Assembly (NCBI GenBank): GCA_024681495.1 | Contig: JAILAS010000171.1 | Coordinates: forward strand, 1 to 17,785 | Direction of reading: 5' to 3' | DNA: 17,785 bases | Source of the DNA: Eubacterium sp. | Lineage (GTDB): Bacteria > Bacillota > Clostridia > Lachnospirales > Lachnospiraceae | In this document: one piece after another, positions 15,801 through 17,785 of the stretch | How the letters are laid out: every line of letters starts with the position of its first letter | How positions within the stretch are numbered: position 1 is the stretch's first letter | Program-made: the position numbers and the translations under genes | The notes under the pieces: generated by a model | What the model was told of the DNA's origin: nothing | Databases searched by the model: none | Seen by the model: only the letters and a program-made list of their open reading frames with translations

Positions 15801-17785
15801 TGACCGGATGGACGTATAACGGAACCACTTATAAGACCGGAGATATCGTCAAGGTGGCCTCAACCGACATGACCTTTACGGCGGTATGGACGGCCAAGGA
15901 GACGGCCGTGGCCGCCTACAGCGTGACTTTAAAGGCCGGCACGGGAGCTACCGGAGACGATGTTGTACTCGCGCTTCCCAGCAACACGTACGATATCAGC
16001 ATCAACCGTTACACCGGACGCATCGACGCATATGATGAGTTCGAGGACGTGATTTTTACCACGTATTTCGACTTTGAGTGCGGAGATAAGTTTGTGACGG
16101 GATTCAGCAGTGACACCACTGAGTATGCGTTCAATCCGCTCAGTTCCAAACTGTGGATTAATCTGGAGAACAGAGCAGAGGACATGACCCTTACGGCCGA
16201 CTGGGGTGACCGCTATGAGCTGTCGGTGGTAGACGGCGACGGCAACAAGGTTGACAGCTCGTACTACCCGGCTGGAACCGTATACGCGAAGTATGAAGGA
16301 AATGATGTAATCGGTCTCTACAGGTTGCCTTCGGGCGACGGTCGCATCAGTACGTTCTATTTGGACAAATCAGGATATGAAATCAAGTCGGTGAAGGCAG
16401 GAACCACGGATATTACAGACGGGAATATAGTGGAGATTTCTTCCGCGACGACGTTTACGGTTACCTATGAGGAGTATGCCGAGGTGACGATAACGCTTAA
16501 GGGTGGATCAAAGGCCCCCTCCAAGACGCTCACCATTAAAGGACAGGTGGGTGGTCGTATCCGACTCTTTAACGACGAAATATACGTTGTCGATGCCTAC
16601 GGAAACCAGTCAGACAACGCCGAGATTGATTTCGGTGTCAGCGAGTCTGAGGGATGCCTTACGGCATTTACATGTGGGGATGAGACATACGATGTTTCTG
16701 CCAGCAGTTCTTGTGTGATAAGGCCTGCCGGGGACATGACCCTGACGGCTGTCTGGGCGGAGCCCGTGGACATCACACTCACCTACAGCGGCTTTTCCGG
16801 AGTACCTACGAGTTCGATGACAGGATATGTGGGAGAGGAACTGGAATTCGATGATGGCAATATTTATATAGCTGATGTTAGGAATAACTTCGGCAGTCAT
16901 ATCGAGGACTACTATGGGTACTATGAAGAATATGGAAAGGATTTTGCGTTTACCGTAGACGGCAAGACCTATTATTCCTATGACACAATTTCCATTGCAT
17001 CGGATATGACAATCGATGTGACGCAGGTTGACATGCCGACATTATCGCTGGTAGATGAGGACGGTGCTGTTGCTCGCTCGAGTTATATTTATAGTGGAGT
17101 CAGGTACATTACAATTAGCTCCTCGGGATGGATATGGATGTATAACAGCATGTCCGATTACGAGTATGGTAATGAAATCGATTTCTTATCAGTTCCCAGT
17201 AGTATTGAGAGCAAGACCGGATACGAGATAACCGGCTGGACGGTGAACGGGACCGAATATGGAGTGGATGAGTTGATTTCCGTTAGCGGGAACACGACGA
17301 TTTCACCTGTGTACGGCAAGACTGTAACTATAACTCTCGATCCCGGGGACGGGGCAGAAGGAAGTGCCTCGACGATTGAGGTTAGCGAAGGTACAAAGGT
17401 GCGTTTTGGAGTCGTCTATGACTCGACCGAAAGAATTTACGTGTACGATGCCAATGGCGATGACGATGATGATTCGATTGGCGCAGCGACCTTCTATCGT
17501 GCCGGTTATGGAGTCACGGGCCTCAACATAGGAGGAACATCCTATGGCATTGACGATACGTATACCTTAACAGAGGATACTGTCATAACAGCAGAGTGGG
17601 GAGCGCTCAACGAGGTGACGCTCAAAGCCGGAGACGGCAGCGGAAGCGATGTTGTTACCAGGGTGCTGAGCTCCGGATCGATTTATTTGGGAACAGACAT
17701 GATATTTGTATCCCGATATGCCGATGAGTACTATTACATGGATTATTGCTCGTACTCGTTTACCAACGGCTCGAAGGTACAGACC
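12833..17785 (+). CDS. Giant secreted repeat protein, InlB/Flg_new-like repeats (3' partial)
   Basis: The frame is open for 1651 codons from 12833 to the window edge with no stop, so the protein is longer still. The start has a strong GGAGGAG (12819-12825) 7 nt upstream. Residues 1-28 are a classical signal peptide (basic start, hydrophobic core, VLA-S cleavage after Ala28). From residue 57 the protein is built of 17 divergent repeats of 88-102 residues, the last cut by the window. A repeat opens with a strand like VTVTF, continues with I-x-V-P-E-G-G-x-L-Y, passes a Tyr/Asp-rich middle and closes with GY-x-x-x-GW-x-x-x-x-x-x-Y and LTAVW. The GY...GW...W ending is that of Listeria-Bacteroides (InlB B-type, Flg_new) repeats. 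It is very rich in Tyr, Thr, Asp and Ser and nearly free of Cys. It is probably a surface or secreted adhesin or matrix-like protein; the anchor lies beyond the window. Base composition looks more AT-rich than the genes before it. Confidence 0.88.
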   Translation, partial: MKRVGSRFLAIVLSAVMLLSMNGMSVLASTVITKDRTATDTDVSSYVTADNYSEDTYTLTFGPGTDSTGQSYAIQVPQGKYIVFHEGYLYVYMTKMAAKNDIASDFQNYEAHKKLYAYTRDSYVQTGWSDGTNSYTIDTVYQVSSNLTLVPTWEAGYVVTFSDASNSVNGTQVRVPEGGHFYIYESYRTGSSAYSLVASYYYRVFNSANILVDYGTLPLAYSGKVVSDFKVGSATYEFTTDELEIPVTGDATLTVDWEDAVTVTFSGGETTTLQLRAGQYIRNDYGDLFYVYNSKSDANYGENYVNRISLTTDKEGYNFKGWLYDGKTLGDEAVVQINSNTEFTGKYISYEFVTIKDLSSSGSEKIYYIDYGEYIRFEDSEFSVYHKNVSGSYTYKDTYYPSYQSGKTLVYLYDGAGNKYELGDYIEVTEGLVLTAVYYAFDEFTEVDVYDIGETEGSSTPTALEFPTDTYIKYTTDNKLAAYVKVDDDYIKTTIEEDLSFNISNGDTFTGFKDGDENTYGKNDYIPVSAGLTLYAQSAEVSDTYTVTLSKGDSDTGSNLNIAVPKNGSLYLGDTTSSSPYYMALDEYGVMMSRIEYTAYTRDGYMIVGWTDGTDTYNAEGSIDVTADITLTPIFEKARTYTVKDTVNNTTESLTAPEGGVLYLNHYGYIGVYSDDQYTGELGGASISEGAEGKYIAGYTIGGTDYLFESDSVGDLDLSVSDISDGAEIVPIYKDVISLTFTLGTVSNTIKVPEGGSLCIYESEMIAYYPFNVQYIVNYSSIQELDLSGITGLLKGYTVDGKNYLFNDDEVIETGAISSTSTITAIIDNTTILSLTATDGTNSYTIKVPEGGYLYMDEDGDFKAYYSDDTVYEEDGYCWQSTSFTKDGAVLAGFKIGDTEYLFGDNYSIYSETITSVQTITPLFKERVSVTFTSTDAASNSYSISVTSTEGYYIRFYSDFVGIYTSLAESGWNETSYFEYSDFTNSGYNLTGWTYNGTTYKTGDIVKVASTDMTFTAVWTAKETAVAAYSVTLKAGTGATGDDVVLALPSNTYDISINRYTGRIDAYDEFEDVIFTTYFDFECGDKFVTGFSSDTTEYAFNPLSSKLWINLENRAEDMTLTADWGDRYELSVVDGDGNKVDSSYYPAGTVYAKYEGNDVIGLYRLPSGDGRISTFYLDKSGYEIKSVKAGTTDITDGNIVEISSATTFTVTYEEYAEVTITLKGGSKAPSKTLTIKGQVGGRIRLFNDEIYVVDAYGNQSDNAEIDFGVSESEGCLTAFTCGDETYDVSASSSCVIRPAGDMTLTAVWAEPVDITLTYSGFSGVPTSSMTGYVGEELEFDDGNIYIADVRNNFGSHIEDYYGYYEEYGKDFAFTVDGKTYYSYDTISIASDMTIDVTQVDMPTLSLVDEDGAVARSSYIYSGVRYITISSSGWIWMYNSMSDYEYGNEIDFLSVPSSIESKTGYEITGWTVNGTEYGVDELISVSGNTTISPVYGKTVTITLDPGDGAEGSASTIEVSEGTKVRFGVVYDSTERIYVYDANGDDDDDSIGAATFYRAGYGVTGLNIGGTSYGIDDTYTLTEDTVITAEWGALNEVTLKAGDGSGSDVVTRVLSSGSIYLGTDMIFVSRYADEYYYMDYCSYSFTNGSKVQT
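13001..17785 (+). repeat. Array of ~17 coding repeats of about 96 codons
   Basis: Repeat units begin near 13001, 13301, 13610, 13889, 14162, 14462, 14750, 15038, 15323, 15611, 15914, 16214, 16478, 16766, 17036, 17321 and 17612. They are diverged at DNA level. Exceptions are an 18-bp identical segment in neighbouring units at 15083-15100 and 15371-15388 (exactly 96 codons apart) and another 18-bp match between 13226-13243 and 15353-15370. Confidence 0.75.

Noticed and set aside
13001..17785. CRISPR array or DNA-level satellite
   Set aside because: The periodicity is at protein level (about 96 codons, diverged DNA) within one open frame; no short identical repeats with unique spacers.

Overview
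The window looks like part of the chromosome of a gut-type Clostridia member, probably Lachnospiraceae-like. The basis is the split two-subunit iron-sulfur serine dehydratase, the strong GGAGG-type ribosome binding sites, the sigma-A-like promoters and the style of the signalling proteins. This placement is inference. I see no tRNA, rRNA, CRISPR array, transposase or phage gene.

Left part (1-4746 and on to 5608): the 3' two thirds of a superfamily II helicase with a DUF3427-type C-terminus is followed by a MutT/Nudix hydrolase. A 399-bp gene-free stretch (2395-2793) then holds what looks like a complete minus-strand small-RNA unit: promoter, about 180-nt structured body and intrinsic terminator. 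Next comes a minus-strand 3-hydroxyacyl-CoA dehydrogenase with its own terminator. Its promoter shares an unusual ~78-bp module with the small-RNA promoter. The gap 3757-4068 holds that promoter, a minus-strand terminator, and a near-consensus plus-strand promoter. The plus-strand promoter has a perfect inverted repeat over its -10 box and an intrinsic terminator inside the leader. It feeds sdaAB-sdaAA, the L-serine dehydratase subunits, whose reading frames overlap by 8 nt.

Middle part (5609-12681): four plus-strand signalling genes. The first is a polytopic membrane GGDEF protein. After a folded intergenic element (6864-6941) comes a tight three-gene unit with gaps of 13 and 4 nt. It encodes a membrane protein fusing a histidine-kinase-like module (phospho-acceptor His missing) to a DegV/FakB-like lipid-binding domain, then a Cache-type membrane protein with a dead GGDEF domain, then a Cache-HAMP-GGDEF protein with an intact GGDEF signature.

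Right part (12682-17785): after a short promoter region with a 9-bp inverted repeat, a reading frame runs open from 12833 to the window edge (1651 codons, no stop). It encodes a secreted giant protein made of about 17 divergent repeats of 88-102 residues, related in pattern to InlB/Flg_new-type surface repeats. The plausible theme is membrane sensing and cyclic-di-GMP signalling next to a giant surface or secreted repeat protein. The functional link is inference from adjacency.
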